The position numbers and the translations under genes were made by a program. Under the pieces are notes generated by a model that made no database searches, was not told where the DNA came from, and worked only from the letters and a program-made list of their open reading frames with translations. Positions 30,303-39,825 of a stretch of 46,195 nt of DNA are shown here, one piece after another. The first letter of the stretch is position 1. Every line of letters starts with the position of its first letter. The DNA comes from a virus, in the IMG/VR virus record IMGVR_UViG_3300046674_000233, positions 1 to 46,195 of that record; one strand, given 5' to 3'.

Positions 30303-31900
30303 GCGAAGCCTTCGATTTGTGCGTTATAGAGCGAGCCGGCAGGGCTTTCCAATACTAGCCGGAAATCTTGCACGAAGCCAAGAATAATTAGGACCGTCCA
30401 GCGGGCATCGCCGATGATGACGCAGGGTTGATCCGTGTACGTGTCGATCAGGCGGGTCGTGTCATCCACGAGGGCGTTATCAATCGACACGTCGACGGTC
30501 AGCAGCTTCGACTTGCGGCGCTTCGTGAACGTGAGGTTGCCGAACCCGTCATCGGTGATGATCGAGCGGCGCTTGCTGCGGATCTCGGGCGCCCATTGCG
30601 TTTCGCCCAGGTACTCGAGGCGGCCGGCGACGATGTCGGCAACCTGCGCGGTGCTGCCCGGCTTCGTGACGGTCACGCAAATGAGCGCGTTCTTAAAGGG
30701 GGGCAAGTCGTCGAACACTTCGTCGCGGCGCCGGCTGATCGGCTTGAAAAGATAGTCGGTCAAGCTGCGGCAATTCTTGATCCGCAGGTTCTTCGTTTTG
30801 CGGTAGACCTGCGCGCCGCTGGCGGCGTCGACGACCGATACACGCACGTCGTTCCCGTCCAGGCCCAGCACGCCGGCAGCGGTCGCTACGGCGCCGGGGC
30901 GCAGCAAATACGTGACGACTTCCGCCGCGCCGGCGGTGGTGCTGTACTTGTTGTCGAACACGGCGAAACGCTTCGTCGGCCCGACGTCCTGCCAGATGGG
31001 CGTGGCGCCCGTGGTGTTCGTCTCGGGCGTCTTGTTCGTGCTGGCCTGCAGCGCGAGATACGTGCGATGGTTCGGGCGGCGCACCTTGGCATTGACCGCG
31101 TACGCCGTGGCAGCGGACCACGTGGCGCCGTCGTCCGTATCGTTCTCGGCCACGTTCGACCACAGCAGCCCATTGCCGACTGCGGGGTTCAGAATGTCAG
31201 CGGCGCGGGCGCCTACGGTATAGCTGGACAGCGCCCCTACCTCGATTTGATCGCCCCAAACATCGAAAGGAAACCCCCCGCTGTACAGGTAGAAAATGAC
31301 CGTGCTGTTGCCGCTTGTGTCCGCCGTAAGAGTGGTGGAGAGGCGATACCAACCGTTGGCGCAGGGGCTCACTTTACCCACTGCGTTTCCCGAGGTGCCC
31401 GCTACGGTCATCGTGGACATGTCGAATAGCGCGTAGTTATTTGGGGACTCAACGCCCAGCCGCATAACCATGCTTCCGCTACCTACGGGGCGGACAAAAA
31501 CACTCATCGTGTACTGCGCCCCGTTCGTCATAACAGGCATCCCATTGGTGCCGTTCACGCGGGCGTACTTGCGGTAGCCGGATGTCCAGCGTGACGCGTG
31601 ATTACCGCCGGTGGGGTCCGGGTATTTGTCCTCGTCATATACTCCCGATCCAGACGCATCGAACCAAACGCCCGTCAGCGGACCGGGGGCGGGGATTACA
31701 TTCGTGGCCGCCGGCTCGATCAGCAGGTACGGCGCCGCGCTGAGGTCCGCCGGGTCGTAGGTGATGCGCGGCGTATCGGCGGCGGCCGTCTGCAGCACGC
31801 CATTCCGGTCCCAGTAGGTGGCGTTCGCGCTGGAGCGCAGTACGGGGGCGCCGATGGCCGCTGCGTCACTCGTGATCGCGATAGGGGCGATGATTTCCAT
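30299..31900 (-). CDS. Tail tip protein with N-terminal lectin-like domain
   Basis: 533 aa. The first 240 residues contain LLIEPAATN and a jelly-roll pattern with WTSGYRKYARVNGT, common in carbohydrate-binding domains of phage adsorption proteins. The C-terminal 280 residues include YLGETQWAPEIRSKRR, FGNLTFTKRRKSKL and VDVSID, a segment found in tail-associated proteins of other phages. It probably connects to the tail tip. The start is a TAATG overlap with the tape-measure stop. Confidence 0.65.
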   Translation of the reverse strand: MEIIAPIAITSDAAAIGAPVLRSSANATYWDRNGVLQTAAADTPRITYDPADLSAAPYLLIEPAATNVIPAPGPLTGVWFDASGSGVYDEDKYPDPTGGNHASRWTSGYRKYARVNGTNGMPVMTNGAQYTMSVFVRPVGSGSMVMRLGVESPNNYALFDMSTMTVAGTSGNAVGKVSPCANGWYRLSTTLTADTSGNSTVIFYLYSGGFPFDVWGDQIEVGALSSYTVGARAADILNPAVGNGLLWSNVAENDTDDGATWSAATAYAVNAKVRRPNHRTYLALQASTNKTPETNTTGATPIWQDVGPTKRFAVFDNKYSTTAGAAEVVTYLLRPGAVATAAGVLGLDGNDVRVSVVDAASGAQVYRKTKNLRIKNCRSLTDYLFKPISRRRDEVFDDLPPFKNALICVTVTKPGSTAQVADIVAGRLEYLGETQWAPEIRSKRRSIITDDGFGNLTFTKRRKSKLLTVDVSIDNALVDDTTRLIDTYTDQPCVIIGDARWTVLIILGFVQDFRLVLESPAGSLYNAQIEGFA

Positions 31901-34900
31901 TATGCGTCCTGTTCTGCTTCGACAATGCCGAGGTGGTCCTCGGCGGCCACGGCGGCGCGCTGCGTAAAGCTGGCGATCTTGTTGAGGGGCACGCCCAGCG
32001 CGTCGGCGACGATCTTCTGGAAGTCCGGGGCGCTCGTCGTGTTGATCGTGCTGGCGCTCGCGGTGCTGGTCGGTGCGCTGGTGATGTGCGCCAGGTACTC
32101 ATCGGACGAGCGCAGATAGCCCGCGATCGTGTCCAGACTGGCACCGTTGGCCAGCTGCTGCTGGTAGTAGGCCACGCCGCCGGCGTCACCGTGGCGTCCG
32201 AGGATCGACTCGTACAGCGACTCGATTTTGCTGGTCGCCTCGCTGCTGCCCGCGATCGCCTTCGTGATGTTCTCCAAGCTGGTGCCGTTGCTGGCCTGCT
32301 GCTGCCAGTAGGCGAGGCCGGCGCTATCCGGCGCACGGCCCAGGCTCGACCCGTAGGCGCCCACGATGCCTGCCGTGGTGTTGCCGCCGAATAGGGACTG
32401 CAGGGCGCCCAGTGCCGCGCCGACCGACTGCACCGACACATCAACGCCTTTGATCGCGTCAATCTGGCGCTGCGCGGTGCTCAAGATGCCATCGAGGCGC
32501 GCGACCTCGGCAGCGTAGCCGGCGTCCAGCGCGGTTTTCGTCGCTTCCAACGTGGCGAGCTGGCGCTCGGCGGCGCTCAGCTGGTTGTCGCTGACGCCGG
32601 CCAGGTCCGACAGTGCAATCGCGCTCATGTAGCGGTCGCGCTGGTAGGCCTCGGCGGTGCTATAGCCGCTGCTGTCGTCCTTTGAGACGGCGGCGATCGC
32701 GTCTTTCAGGCCGTCAGCGGTCGGCAGCGGGCCGCCAGCGCGCGCAATGGCCAGCGCCGCCTGTATCTGCGCCTGGCCCTCGGCGCGGCTCATGTCCACG
32801 CCTGCGGCGCGGCTGACGGCGTCGTGCAGGGTCTTGGACAGGTTCGTGAGGTCCGACACGCTACCCTTGATACTGTCGATCGCGGTCGTCAGCTGCTTGA
32901 CCGCCGAATCGTAGCCGGCCTGCAGGGTCGCCTTTTGCGCGGCAACCGCGCGTTCCAGCACCGAGTAGGCGGCGTCCATCTTGGCGTTGAGGTCGTCCTG
33001 CGCGGCCTTCGCGGCGGCGTCGGCGCTGGTGTGCACCTGATAGAAGGCGTCCGACAGCTGGAGCAGCGACACGAGCAGTTTTGCGCTCGCCTCATCGGTC
33101 GGCTTGATCGACTCGACCAGGGCCGCGAATTGCGCGTTCGTCTTCGGGATCGTGGACAGGCCCAGCGAGCCGAGCGCGGCGTCGAGCGCCTTCGATACCG
33201 GCGCCATGCGCTCGGCGTCGGTCAGGAAGTTTTGCGCAAAGCTGCTGGTGAGCGACACGAGCGTACTGGTGCCCCCGGCCAGCGCGACGAGGCGGTCGCG
33301 CGCTGCGGCCGAGTCCATGCCGACGCTACCGAACAGATCCGCCGCGGTCTTGCCGAGGTTCTGCGCCGCGGCGGTCGTTGCTTGGAACTCGCCGGCCAGG
33401 CGCTCGAGCGTAGCGGCGGCAGTCTCGCCGCTGCGGCTGAACTGGTCGAGCGTCGGGACCAGCATTTTTGCCAGCTCGTCGCCCACGCCGTTGAAGAAAT
33501 CGGCGATCGCTTTTTGGTTCGCTGCGGCGTCGCTGGTGAACGTGATATCAAACGCCTTGCTGTAGCCGGCCAGCGCGTCGGCCCCGAGGCCCAGCGTGGT
33601 CGCGAAACCGCCAGAGGCGTCCTTGATGGCTTGGAATGCCTGCGTGAGTTGGGCGGACATGGCCGTCGTGAGCGCCTGCGTATCGGTCCAGTTCTTATCG
33701 CTGCGGAACCATCCGCCGTCCTGGTGCATCGTCTGGTACGTCTGCCCCGTAGCGCCGTCAGCGCCCAGCGTGCCGCGCAGGCCCGATGCTTTCAGCTCAG
33801 TCGGGCCCATGCCGAACGCGCGGTTCACGAGGCCCGAGATTGCGCCGGCAACCGCGCCGCCGATCGGGCCGCCGAACCACGAGGCGACAGCGGTTGCAAC
33901 CTTCTCCACCTTCATGACGCCCGACCCGGTTTCGTACTTGCCCGAGATGGCCGAATTGAGGGTCGAGCCGATCATATAGCCGGCCACGGTGCCGCCAATC
34001 TGTCCGACGTAAGACCCGACCTGCTGGCCGAGCCCCGACATGCCGCCGAGCGAGCCGTCGGCGCCGAAGCCCTGCATGCCCTTGCCGAACGTGGTCAAGG
34101 CCTCGCTGCCGAACTGCTGGCCCAGTGACGTGACGCCCGAACCTATGCTCGATGCGATGCCGTCGCCGATGCCCGACAGGCCGTTGCTGACCGACTTGTA
34201 CAAGTTCGACGCGGCGCCCACGGCTTGGATTAGCGGGTTGCTGCTGGCGCTGGCCGCGCTCGCGAACACGTCACCCGTGCCGCCGGTAAGGGCCGGCGCG
34301 CCGCCCGTCATCTGCGCGCGCACGTCGATGATCCATTTTTTCAGGGTCATCTGATACAGCCAGTCGAACAGCACGTTTTTAAGCGTATCGCGCAGGCGCT
34401 GCGCCATGTTCTTACCGCCGTCCATGATCGAAATGAACGTGTCGTGCGCGGTCTGCTCGATGCTGTCCCACATGGCGATCCATGCGTCGAGCTGCGGCTT
34501 GATCTGTTGGTTCTGCAGCCAAGTCCCATACTCGGCTTCCAGCCGCTCGCGCGCCCCGGTGCCCTCCTCGGCCAGGCTGATACGCGATTGCCACATCGCC
34601 TTATCGATGGCGAGCTGCGCCGCGGCCTTGGCCTTCGCGTCGGGCAGGTAGTCGATGGCGAATTGCTGGTTCTGCTGGCGCAGCTGGTCGGCGTAGGCGA
34701 GCGCCTTCGACTGCGACATGATCGAGCGCTCGACCAGCGTACGCGCGTCACGTTCGGCGAGCAGCTGGTTGCGCACCTGGTCGGTGATGTCCTTGCCGTC
34801 GGCTTGCAGCGCCTGCAGCTTGCGCTGCATATCGTATTCAGCCTTGACCGCGATCATGTCGAGTTCGCGGGCGTCGCTGATCTTGCCGTAATTGGCGTAC

Positions 34901-37140
34901 TCGACGGACAGGCCGGCGGCGGCCTCGGCGCGTGCGAGCGTGGCCTCGGCAATCTCGCGGGTGACGTCGCGCTGCGTGGTGGCGATCGCGTTGACCTTCT
35001 CGGTTGCTGCGAACTGGTCCAGCAGCCCCTGCACGACAGCGCGTTGCGCCGGCGCCAATTTCAGCTTACCGGCGTGCAGTTCCTCGTCAAATTTGATCTG
35101 CTGCTTTTGCGCTTCGGTGGCGTTGCGGCCGACCGCCAGCTCGATCTGCTGTTCGTCGATCTTGCCGCGGATCGCGGCGACAAGTTCCTGATAGGCGCTC
35201 TTGGCCTTGTCGACGTCTTGCTTGTTGAAACTGGCGCGGATCATAGCGTCAACCTTGGCCTGATTTGGGCCGTACGCATCCCCAAGATCCTTCTTGGCCT
35301 CGGCGATGGCGGCCGTTACCTTGCCGGCCTTGTCCAGGTACTCGGTATGCTTTTGCATCCAGCTTGCCAGCTTTTCGGCGTTAGATTGACCGTCCACCGC
35401 TTTCTGCGCGCTGGCGGCGCGTTCCATCGCGACCGTCGTCTCGTTGTACTGGGCGCCCAGTACTCGCAAAATCTCGGTGCGCGCCAGGTCGGTGAGGTTG
35501 GCGTCCTTGCTTACGTCGGCCATCTGCGCCAGGATGCGGCGCTGATCGTCAGCTCCCGGGCCGGCACCTTTTGCGACATCGGGCGCGATCTTCATCAACC
35601 GCGCGCGCTCCTCCAACTTGGCGATTTGCTTGTCAAGCTGGTCCATGACCCCGGCGTGCATTTCGGCCATCGATTTTTCGGCCTTGGCGGTCGACTCCTC
35701 GGCCTTGTTGCCCCATAGCGCCCACGCTGTGGCGCCGAGGCCGAGCGCAAGCGTGATGGCTCCGATCGGCCCGCCCAGTAGGCCCAGGGCGCGAGCGCCC
35801 CAGCTGGCCACGGTGGCGCCTGCACCTTGCGCCGCAGTGAGGGCGACTTGCGAGACAGCCACGGCTTCGTTGGCGGCGACCATGCGCGCTTGCGCGGCGA
35901 TCTTCGCGTTATCCAGGGCAGTCGATTCGGTCAGGAAGGCGGCGCGTTTGACCTCGGCGAGTGCGACCTCATTGGTGGCATCGCGTACGAGGCGTAGCGC
36001 CGTGCTGAGCGCGCCTGCGGACGACGCAGCAGCATACTGCGCCTCGGCGGCGGCCAGGTCGGCATTGGCTGCGCGTAGCTGGGCGACGACGCGCTCCTGC
36101 GTGACGACAAGCGCAGCGCGATCCGCAACGGCGCGGGCGGCAGCGGCTTCGGCTGCGACGACTTCGGCTGCCGCAGTGCGCACGGCGGCGGCGCGCTGGG
36201 CTTCGTCGGCGATGATGGCCGCATCAATGGCCGCGATTTTCTTATAGACCCCCGTTATCACGTCGGTAAGCCAGTTCACAAGCTTGACACTGGCCAATCC
36301 GGCGGCGATGGTAACGAGAGTGCCCATGTTCTCGGCCAGGCCGCTGAGCGTGTGCGCCAGGCTGCCCGACAGCCTGTTCGATTGGTCGAACACGCCGATC
36401 GTGCGCAGCAGCGCGTTTTGCATCTGAGTGAGGGCTTGACCAACAGTGGTCGGCAGCGCCGCAAACTCGGTATCGATCTTGTTGGCCTGGCGCGACAGCG
36501 ACGAGAACAACACTTCGCTGGTCAACTTGCCGTCAGCGGCCAGTGCGCGCAGTTGGCCGGTGGTCTTACCCATGCCCTCGGCGATGGCCTGCGCGAGCCG
36601 CGGCATCCCCTCCAGCACGGAGTTAAATTCTTCGCCCCGCAGCGCGCCGGCGCCGAACGCCTGGCCCAGCTGCAGGAGCGAACCGGCGGCGGCTTCCTGG
36701 CTGGTGCCGCTGATGATGAGGGTTTTATTGATCGTTTCGGTGAGGCGCAGGCGTTCGGCGTCCGTCTTGTTGAGATCCTGCGTACTTCGGGAAATCTTCC
36801 CGTACAGGTCCGCCGTGGCGACGAGCCCCTGGCGCGTGCGCTGGGCCAGCGAGAACAGGGCGTCGGTGGTCTGCGCGAGGCGCTGCTGCCCGTCAGCGAC
36901 GAGCGACAGGCGGCCTTGCAGGTTGGCCCAGGCGTCGGCCATCTTGACGATTTCGGCGACGGACAGCGCCGCGGCCACGCGGGCCATTACGCGCTCCATG
37001 CGCTGCGCCGCGGCGTTGACGCCGTCGATGCGCTGCTCGGTGTTGCGGCCGGTTTGTGCGAGGTGGTCGAGCGCGCCGTCGGCTTCACGTACCTGCCGGG
37101 CGTCTATCCGGATGCCTAGAGTTGCAATATCAGCCGTCAT
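31900..37140 (-). CDS. Tape measure protein with C-terminal DUF4214 repeats
   Basis: 1746 aa, ATG at 37140 with AAGGA upstream. The N-terminal tape-measure domain (about 60-260) includes LVADGQQRLAQTTDALFSLA and LLQLGQAFGAGALRGEEFNS. Long Ala-rich helices, hydrophobic segments (GLLGGPIGAITLALGLGATA near 465) and Gly-rich parts follow. Near 1590-1690 are two DUF4214 units, YGSSLGRAPDSAGLAYWQ and YESILGRHGDAGGVAYYQ. Tape measures set tail length and can help DNA cross the envelope. By the usual correlation of about 1.5 angstroms per residue the tail would be some 250 nm. Confidence 0.92.
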   Translation of the reverse strand: MTADIATLGIRIDARQVREADGALDHLAQTGRNTEQRIDGVNAAAQRMERVMARVAAALSVAEIVKMADAWANLQGRLSLVADGQQRLAQTTDALFSLAQRTRQGLVATADLYGKISRSTQDLNKTDAERLRLTETINKTLIISGTSQEAAAGSLLQLGQAFGAGALRGEEFNSVLEGMPRLAQAIAEGMGKTTGQLRALAADGKLTSEVLFSSLSRQANKIDTEFAALPTTVGQALTQMQNALLRTIGVFDQSNRLSGSLAHTLSGLAENMGTLVTIAAGLASVKLVNWLTDVITGVYKKIAAIDAAIIADEAQRAAAVRTAAAEVVAAEAAAARAVADRAALVVTQERVVAQLRAANADLAAAEAQYAAASSAGALSTALRLVRDATNEVALAEVKRAAFLTESTALDNAKIAAQARMVAANEAVAVSQVALTAAQGAGATVASWGARALGLLGGPIGAITLALGLGATAWALWGNKAEESTAKAEKSMAEMHAGVMDQLDKQIAKLEERARLMKIAPDVAKGAGPGADDQRRILAQMADVSKDANLTDLARTEILRVLGAQYNETTVAMERAASAQKAVDGQSNAEKLASWMQKHTEYLDKAGKVTAAIAEAKKDLGDAYGPNQAKVDAMIRASFNKQDVDKAKSAYQELVAAIRGKIDEQQIELAVGRNATEAQKQQIKFDEELHAGKLKLAPAQRAVVQGLLDQFAATEKVNAIATTQRDVTREIAEATLARAEAAAGLSVEYANYGKISDARELDMIAVKAEYDMQRKLQALQADGKDITDQVRNQLLAERDARTLVERSIMSQSKALAYADQLRQQNQQFAIDYLPDAKAKAAAQLAIDKAMWQSRISLAEEGTGARERLEAEYGTWLQNQQIKPQLDAWIAMWDSIEQTAHDTFISIMDGGKNMAQRLRDTLKNVLFDWLYQMTLKKWIIDVRAQMTGGAPALTGGTGDVFASAASASSNPLIQAVGAASNLYKSVSNGLSGIGDGIASSIGSGVTSLGQQFGSEALTTFGKGMQGFGADGSLGGMSGLGQQVGSYVGQIGGTVAGYMIGSTLNSAISGKYETGSGVMKVEKVATAVASWFGGPIGGAVAGAISGLVNRAFGMGPTELKASGLRGTLGADGATGQTYQTMHQDGGWFRSDKNWTDTQALTTAMSAQLTQAFQAIKDASGGFATTLGLGADALAGYSKAFDITFTSDAAANQKAIADFFNGVGDELAKMLVPTLDQFSRSGETAAATLERLAGEFQATTAAAQNLGKTAADLFGSVGMDSAAARDRLVALAGGTSTLVSLTSSFAQNFLTDAERMAPVSKALDAALGSLGLSTIPKTNAQFAALVESIKPTDEASAKLLVSLLQLSDAFYQVHTSADAAAKAAQDDLNAKMDAAYSVLERAVAAQKATLQAGYDSAVKQLTTAIDSIKGSVSDLTNLSKTLHDAVSRAAGVDMSRAEGQAQIQAALAIARAGGPLPTADGLKDAIAAVSKDDSSGYSTAEAYQRDRYMSAIALSDLAGVSDNQLSAAERQLATLEATKTALDAGYAAEVARLDGILSTAQRQIDAIKGVDVSVQSVGAALGALQSLFGGNTTAGIVGAYGSSLGRAPDSAGLAYWQQQASNGTSLENITKAIAGSSEATSKIESLYESILGRHGDAGGVAYYQQQLANGASLDTIAGYLRSSDEYLAHITSAPTSTASASTINTTSAPDFQKIVADALGVPLNKIASFTQRAAVAAEDHLGIVEAEQDA

Positions 37141-37148
37141 GCGCATCC

Positions 37149-38032
37149 TTACTCGGTGGTTAAATCTTCCAGCAGGTCCGCCAGCCTGCACAACGGGTCG
37201 CGGGATTTGCCAAGCGCGCCCAGGAACTCGCGCGACAGGGTAATGATGGCGCCGGCTCGGAACGGGTCCAGGTCCACGCACATTCGATCCGCCCAGCGAT
37301 CAAGCTCGGTCCAGGTAACGGCCTGGTCGCCGGTCGTGGGGCCGACTTCGAACAGATAGTCGACGATATGCTGGAAGGCGCCGAGGTCGCACGGCGGCTC
37401 AAGGTAGACGTGTTCCGATTTCGCCTTCGACTCGAGGATCTGCTCCCCGCGCGTCCTGGTGTCCGGCTTGCGCCGGTCCCCGTCTTCCTGCGGCCGCTGC
37501 GGCGTGGCCGACAACCACGCCCGCCAGCGGACATACTTTTTTAGCTCGACGAGCCCGTCGGCGTAAAATTTGCGTGGTCGTGCTGCTCTTGCAGAACCTG
37601 GTCACGGAACGCCACGAACTGGCCGTCGTCGAAGAACGCCGAGGCGATACGCACGCGGGCGGTAACGTCGGTTTCCGCGGTCACGGTTTCGCCTTCGTAG
37701 TCGAAGTTCACGAAGGCCAGGGTCGTGCGCGCCAGCTTGTAGGTGGCGTCCGCGCGTTGGCTCGCGCCGGTCAGCGCCTTCTTACCGGCCTTGATTGCAT
37801 CGCTCACGGTCTTGTCTTCGGCGCGGCGGTACTCGGCCGAACCGGGGCCGTAGACCTTGACGCCGATCGGCAGTTTCTGACCGTCCTTGCGCGCGTAGCC
37901 GTCCTCGTGGGAGGTGGCGCCGAACTTGGCGGCGTCGTCGTTGGTCACGAACAGCAGCGAGTTATCTGCAGGGTTCTTGAACTGCACGAAGGCGGTTGCG
38001 GCGACGGCGACGGCCAGGAGCGATTTCATCAT
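37149..38032 (-). CDS. Tail assembly chaperone GT fusion, by -1 frameshift
   Basis: The upstream frame (from 38032) continues into the second frame, which is open from the slippery site A AAT TTT to its stop at 37149, giving a product of about 294 aa. In the -1 frame the codons from the slip run without a stop through KFYADGLVELKKYV into the second reading frame, which has no good start of its own. This is the G/GT organisation of lambda and most siphophages, made in limited amounts to guide tail-tube assembly around the tape measure. It lies directly between the tube and tape-measure genes, as expected. Confidence 0.85.
37541..38032 (-). CDS. Tail assembly chaperone, zero-frame product (G-like)
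   Basis: 163 aa, starting MMKSLLAVAVAATAFVQF. Two adjacent ATGs are possible; the first has GAGG upstream. It has an alpha-beta body with FVNFDYEGETVTAETDV and a polar tail. The name rests mainly on position and the frameshift. The N-terminus is hydrophobic but lies in a soluble-protein context, so a signal peptide is unlikely. Confidence 0.8.
   Translation of the reverse strand: MMKSLLAVAVAATAFVQFKNPADNSLLFVTNDDAAKFGATSHEDGYARKDGQKLPIGVKVYGPGSAEYRRAEDKTVSDAIKAGKKALTGASQRADATYKLARTTLAFVNFDYEGETVTAETDVTARVRIASAFFDDGQFVAFRDQVLQEQHDHANFTPTGSSS
37565..37571 (-). promoter_or_regulatory. -1 ribosomal frameshift slippery site A AAT TTT
   Basis: On the minus strand the zero-frame codons GCA AAT TTT ACG allow tRNAs to re-pair on AAA TTT. 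The zero-frame stop comes eight codons later. The -1 frame is open and leads into the GT extension. No obvious downstream pseudoknot was examined. Confidence 0.8.
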
Positions 38033-38068
38033 TTTAGGTAAGCCTCGAGGGGTAGTAGTGGTTTAAGA

Positions 38069-38088
38069 GCCGACCCGTGAGGGCCGGC
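38069..38088 (-). terminator. Hairpin after the tail-tube gene, possible attenuator
   Basis: 8-bp stem GCCGGCCC/GGGTCGGC with a 4-nt loop, followed by TCTTAAACC rather than a T run. It may lower transcription after the highly expressed tail-tube gene or protect its mRNA. Confidence 0.5.
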
Positions 38089-38102
38089 GCAGGGTAAAAC
38101 GG

Positions 38103-38570
38103 TTAGACCGGGTAGACGGTGACGATCGGGGTCTTGATCTCGATCTTGCTCGTGAACTTCACGAAGTCGCCCGACGCGCCCGGGGTGCGCTTGTAGCCCA
38201 TGACCAGGGCGGTGCAGTAGTCGAGCGTGCCATCCGACAGCTGGATCTTGACGGCCACGGCGCCGGCGGTCGGCGCGCTCGCCGCGATCAGGGCGGCTTG
38301 ACCCACGTCGCCAGGCGCATACGCACCGTCGAGCGAGAACGAGCCGTAGTCGGTCATGCCCTTTTGCTTGTCCTTGACGCCGGTCTTGATCGGGGCGCGG
38401 GTGATGGTGTCGGTTTCCGGGCCGTACTCGGGGATCGTGTCGACCTCGCCGACTTCCTTCCAGACCGGAGTTGCGCCGCCGAAGCCGGCCGCGTCCAGGG
38501 TGGCCGGGATGGTCGCCGAAATGAAGATGGTGGAACCGACGGATTGCATTGCTTTAGTAGCTGCGGGCAT
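38103..38570 (-). CDS. Major tail tube protein
   Basis: 155 aa with ATG after AGGAGCTATC. The pattern SVGSTIFISATIPATLDAAG, then WKEVGEVDTIPEYGPETDTI and DYGSFSLDGAYAPGD, and a C-terminus with VMGYKRTPGASGDFVKF, matches siphophage tail-tube subunits. It polymerises to form the tail tube. The position before the chaperones and tape measure agrees. Confidence 0.88.
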   Translation of the reverse strand: MPAATKAMQSVGSTIFISATIPATLDAAGFGGATPVWKEVGEVDTIPEYGPETDTITRAPIKTGVKDKQKGMTDYGSFSLDGAYAPGDVGQAALIAASAPTAGAVAVKIQLSDGTLDYCTALVMGYKRTPGASGDFVKFTSKIEIKTPIVTVYPV

Positions 38571-38579
38571 GATAGCTCC

Positions 38580-38987
38580 TTAGATTATTGATTCGTAGCG
38601 AATCGAAACGGGCACGGTGTAAGGGCTCACGGCCACAGGGGCGGCAATGTTCGGCTTACCCCGTACCCGGACCTTTACGCCGTCGGCGATGAGTTCCCGA
38701 CCGGCATAAAATGCTGACTGCAGGGCTACCGCGCGTTGGTCCGCTTCCGTCGTTCCGCGTGTTCCCGAAGGGTAACATAAATTCACTTGGAAAATACCCT
38801 TATGACGGGTAGTTTTTTCCTGCAATCCTAATGTCTCGTTTTCGGCAGGCAACAGAAACGCCTTTTGGTGCGCCTGCGACTGGTCGAACCCGGGCGGCGT
38901 GTCGCGCCCCTGGTACACGGTCGGCAGGCCGGTGCTGATCGCGCCGAGCGCTTGCTCAAAGGCCAGCTTGATACTTGGTTCGCTCAT
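38580..38987 (-). CDS. Tail terminator, DUF4128-like
   Basis: 135 aa; the ATG at 38987 overlaps the connector stop. It has an alpha-beta fold with a helix at SIKLAFEQALGAI and the block FQVNLCYPSGTRG, and ends with VSIRYESII, as in phage tail terminators of the DUF4128 group. It caps the tail and joins it to the head. Order before the tube gene supports this. Confidence 0.82.
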   Translation of the reverse strand: MSEPSIKLAFEQALGAISTGLPTVYQGRDTPPGFDQSQAHQKAFLLPAENETLGLQEKTTRHKGIFQVNLCYPSGTRGTTEADQRAVALQSAFYAGRELIADGVKVRVRGKPNIAAPVAVSPYTVPVSIRYESII

Positions 38988-39439
38988 GGTAGGTTCCGGA
39001 CTGCGTCGTTGATGAAGCGTTGGAATTCCTCGACGGTGATCCGCACCATGCCGTTGGGCGCCTGCGTGGACCAGCCGTCATATTCAAGGCGCCGCATGTA
39101 TGGCACCGTCGAGGTGATGTAGTGCTCGCACGCGGCGTCGCCCGTCTCCACGCCGGCGCGCACGCGGTTGATCGACGCTTGGCCGGTCGGATCCACGCCG
39201 CCCGGCTCCTGCTCGAGCGGCGCCCCTTGTGCGTACTGCCACGACCCGCGCGCACGGCCGCCGACGTAGCCAGGCGGCGCCGGATCCTTCCAGGTGCTCG
39301 GGTCGCCCACGGGTGTTTTGATGACGATCGAGCTGCTGACGTCGAGCACGACCTTTTTGACGACGAGCCGAGTGTTGCCGCCTGCGCCGGCGACCTTGCG
39401 CGCGAAGCGGGTCAAGTCGAGCGAAAACGAGCCGGCCAC
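38984..39439 (-). CDS. HK97 gp10-like head-tail connector / tail completion protein
   Basis: 151 aa. The start is a GTG at 39439, two bases after the previous stop; longer frames have no site. The features RFARKVAGAGG, IVIKTPVGDPS, RGSWQYAQG and YMRRLEYDGWSTQAPNGMVR are those of the gp10 family, involved in joining tails to heads. Neighbours on both sides are of the same module. Confidence 0.82.
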   Translation of the reverse strand: MAGSFSLDLTRFARKVAGAGGNTRLVVKKVVLDVSSSIVIKTPVGDPSTWKDPAPPGYVGGRARGSWQYAQGAPLEQEPGGVDPTGQASINRVRAGVETGDAACEHYITSTVPYMRRLEYDGWSTQAPNGMVRITVEEFQRFINDAVRNLP

Positions 39440-39441
39440 GG

Positions 39442-39825
39442 TCAGCGCCTCGCCGTGATGTCGTAGAGGACCGTCTCGGCGGCCGGGCGCAGCGCCTCGC
39501 ACGCGGCAACGCGCCACTTCTCGCCGTTGGCCGCGGTGATCGTGGCGCCTGGTGGCGGTTCGGGTAGCGCTGCGCCGGCCGCGTCCAGGGCGGCGAGCAA
39601 CAGGTTACGGTCGCCGGCGCGGATCAGGCTGTCGGGCTGCGTGCCGATCTTGTGCGCCGCGTACGGCACGAACACGCCGTGCGTCGTGATGCTGGCCGGG
39701 GTCGGGTCGACGATAGGCGCGTTCGGGTCGTAGGCCTGCGTGACTTCCCACGCCAGCGTGACGGGCGCGCCGGCGGACTTGAGCGCGGACAGGGCGGCGC
39801 GTGCGGTCTTGGCGTAATCGATCAT
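39442..39825 (-). CDS. Head closure (stopper) protein-like
   Basis: 127 aa; the ATG at 39825 overlaps the ParB-like stop. The pattern THGVFVPYAAHKIG, IRAGDRNLLLAALD and NGEKWRVAACEAL, with LYDITARR at the end, fits siphophage stopper proteins that close the connector after packaging. It is in the expected position between adaptor and gp10-like genes, except that a ParB-like gene precedes it. Confidence 0.72.
   Translation of the reverse strand: MIDYAKTARAALSALKSAGAPVTLAWEVTQAYDPNAPIVDPTPASITTHGVFVPYAAHKIGTQPDSLIRAGDRNLLLAALDAAGAALPEPPPGATITAANGEKWRVAACEALRPAAETVLYDITARR

Noticed and set aside
32824-34128. 434-aa plus-strand frame opposite the tape measure
   Set aside because: Codon-shadow composition, no start signals, and the minus-strand frame is clearly the tape measure.
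37533-37545. A-rich CTAAAAAAG as the frameshift site
   Set aside because: In the zero frame the TAA stop comes first, so ribosomes would terminate before using this run. The A AAT TTT site upstream is in the correct phase.
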